Shown: positions 63,437 to 64,000 of the stretch, one piece after another
Layout of the letters: each line of letters starts with the position of its first letter
Numbering within the stretch: the first letter of the stretch is position 1
NCBI GenBank assembly: GCA_964595565.1
Contig: CAZQQX010000002.1
Location: forward strand, 1 to 64,000
Reading direction: 5' to 3'
Length of the DNA: 64,000 nucleotides
Origin: JAQVEM01 sp964595565
Lineage (GTDB): Bacteria > Actinomycetota > Humimicrobiia > Humimicrobiales > Humimicrobiaceae
Notes under the pieces: generated by a model
The model's input: only the letters and a program-made list of their open reading frames with translations
Databases searched by the model: none
Told to the model about the DNA's origin: nothing
Program-made: the position numbers and the translations under genes

Positions 63437-64000
63437 TTAAATTAAAAAACCTTTTTTACTTAACAATTCAATTACAGGTATTTCAAGGCGTGCGCCAAAC
63501 TGGCCCAATATTTCAGATGCAATTATACTGCCCATCTCCCCGCAGGTTTCAGGGTCCCTTCCTCTTGTAAGACCATGGAGAAACCCGGCCGCATAAATAT
63601 CACCGGCTCCTGTGGTATCAATAACAGCGGTGTTAATGCGAGCAGGTATTTTTCTCACTTCTCCATCAGATATCACTACAGAGCCTTTTTCTGACCTGGT
63701 AATTACACTTATATTTTTTATTTTTATACACTCATGGATCGCAGTTTCCAGACTTTTTACTTTAAATAATGATTTTATTTCTCCTTCATTTGCAAAAAGT
63801 ATATCTATATAATTTTTAATAAGATTTAAAAATTCATTTCTGTGACGCTCCACACAATAAGAGTCCGAAAGACTGAGGGCAACTTTACCACCTGTTTTTA
63901 TGGCTATTCCTATTGCTTTTCTAAATGCTTTCCCGGCTTCCCTGCTGTCGCACAGATAACCTTCAAGATAAATAATCTCCGACTGCGAAATACTGGCTTC
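63437..64000 (-). CDS. PfkB-family carbohydrate/nucleoside kinase, N-terminus outside window
   Basis: The C-terminal 187 residues of an adenosine-kinase-like PfkB protein. The start lies beyond the window. It contains SQSEIIYLEGYLCD, DILFANEGEIKSLF and the catalytic motif IDTTGAGDIYAAGFLHGL (anion hole and general-base Asp). The substrate could be adenosine or another nucleoside; its position 50 bases before mtnP favours purine salvage. Confidence 0.88.
   Translation of the reverse strand, partial: EASISQSEIIYLEGYLCDSREAGKAFRKAIGIAIKTGGKVALSLSDSYCVERHRNEFLNLIKNYIDILFANEGEIKSLFKVKSLETAIHECIKIKNISVITRSEKGSVVISDGEVRKIPARINTAVIDTTGAGDIYAAGFLHGLTRGRDPETCGEMGSIIASEILGQFGARLEIPVIELLSKKGFLI

Overview
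The window is about 64 kb of AT-rich bacterial chromosome (by eye roughly one third G+C), densely packed with housekeeping genes, mostly on the minus strand. I see no tRNA, rRNA, insertion sequence, prophage or CRISPR array. An actinobacterial integration host factor (mihF) directly upstream of gmk-rpoZ-coaBC-metK-priA-def-fmt-rsmB, together with low G+C, points to a deep-branching, low-GC, probably anaerobic member of the Actinomycetota. The exact class cannot be fixed from this window. A fused ADP-forming acetate-CoA ligase suggests fermentative, energy-conserving acetate production.

Layout. 1-2044: end-truncated GAF/PAS/HD-GYP signalling protein. 2194-19750 (minus): a long translation, secretion, lipid and CoA cluster read in the order fakA, rsmD, coaD, coiled-coil protein, rpmF, ADP-forming acetate-CoA ligase, DRTGG protein, plsX, acpP, rnc, smc, ftsY, ffh, rpsP, khpA, rimM, trmD, rplS, lepB, rnhB, yraN. 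20034: rpmB alone on the plus strand. 20273-39660 (minus): a PyrR-attenuated superoperon with every enzyme from bicarbonate and glutamine to UMP (pyrR, pyrB, pyrC, carA, carB, pyrK, pyrD, pyrF, pyrE), continuing into mihF, gmk, rpoZ, coaBC, metK, priA, def, fmt, rsmB.

39734-48207 is the accessory part: an RRM protein with a long structured leader, a frameshifted serpin lipoprotein, a sigI-rsgI sigma/anti-sigma pair, a THUMP-domain protein, an unrecognised 249-residue protein, a NEW3-domain protein with a two-gene ABC transporter, and a DUF211 protein. 48267-52876 is ileS-lspA-rluD. 52945-57210 mixes DUF72, thioredoxin, two small proteins, a sugar nucleotidyltransferase, uppP and a small membrane exporter. 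57230-60817 is a TldD/TldE operon with YtxH and DUF948 proteins. 60970-64000 holds a lipoprotein, purC, mtnP and the truncated end of a PfkB sugar kinase.

Most unusual points: two housekeeping genes with no ATG, GTG or TTG start (rsmD, apparently AUU, and yraN); a 774-residue SMC with no recognisable hinge; a Bacillota-style SigI/RsgI switch next to a surface serpin gene broken at an A5 tract; and several families otherwise best known from archaea (THUMP protein, DUF211, ADP-forming acetate-CoA ligase).
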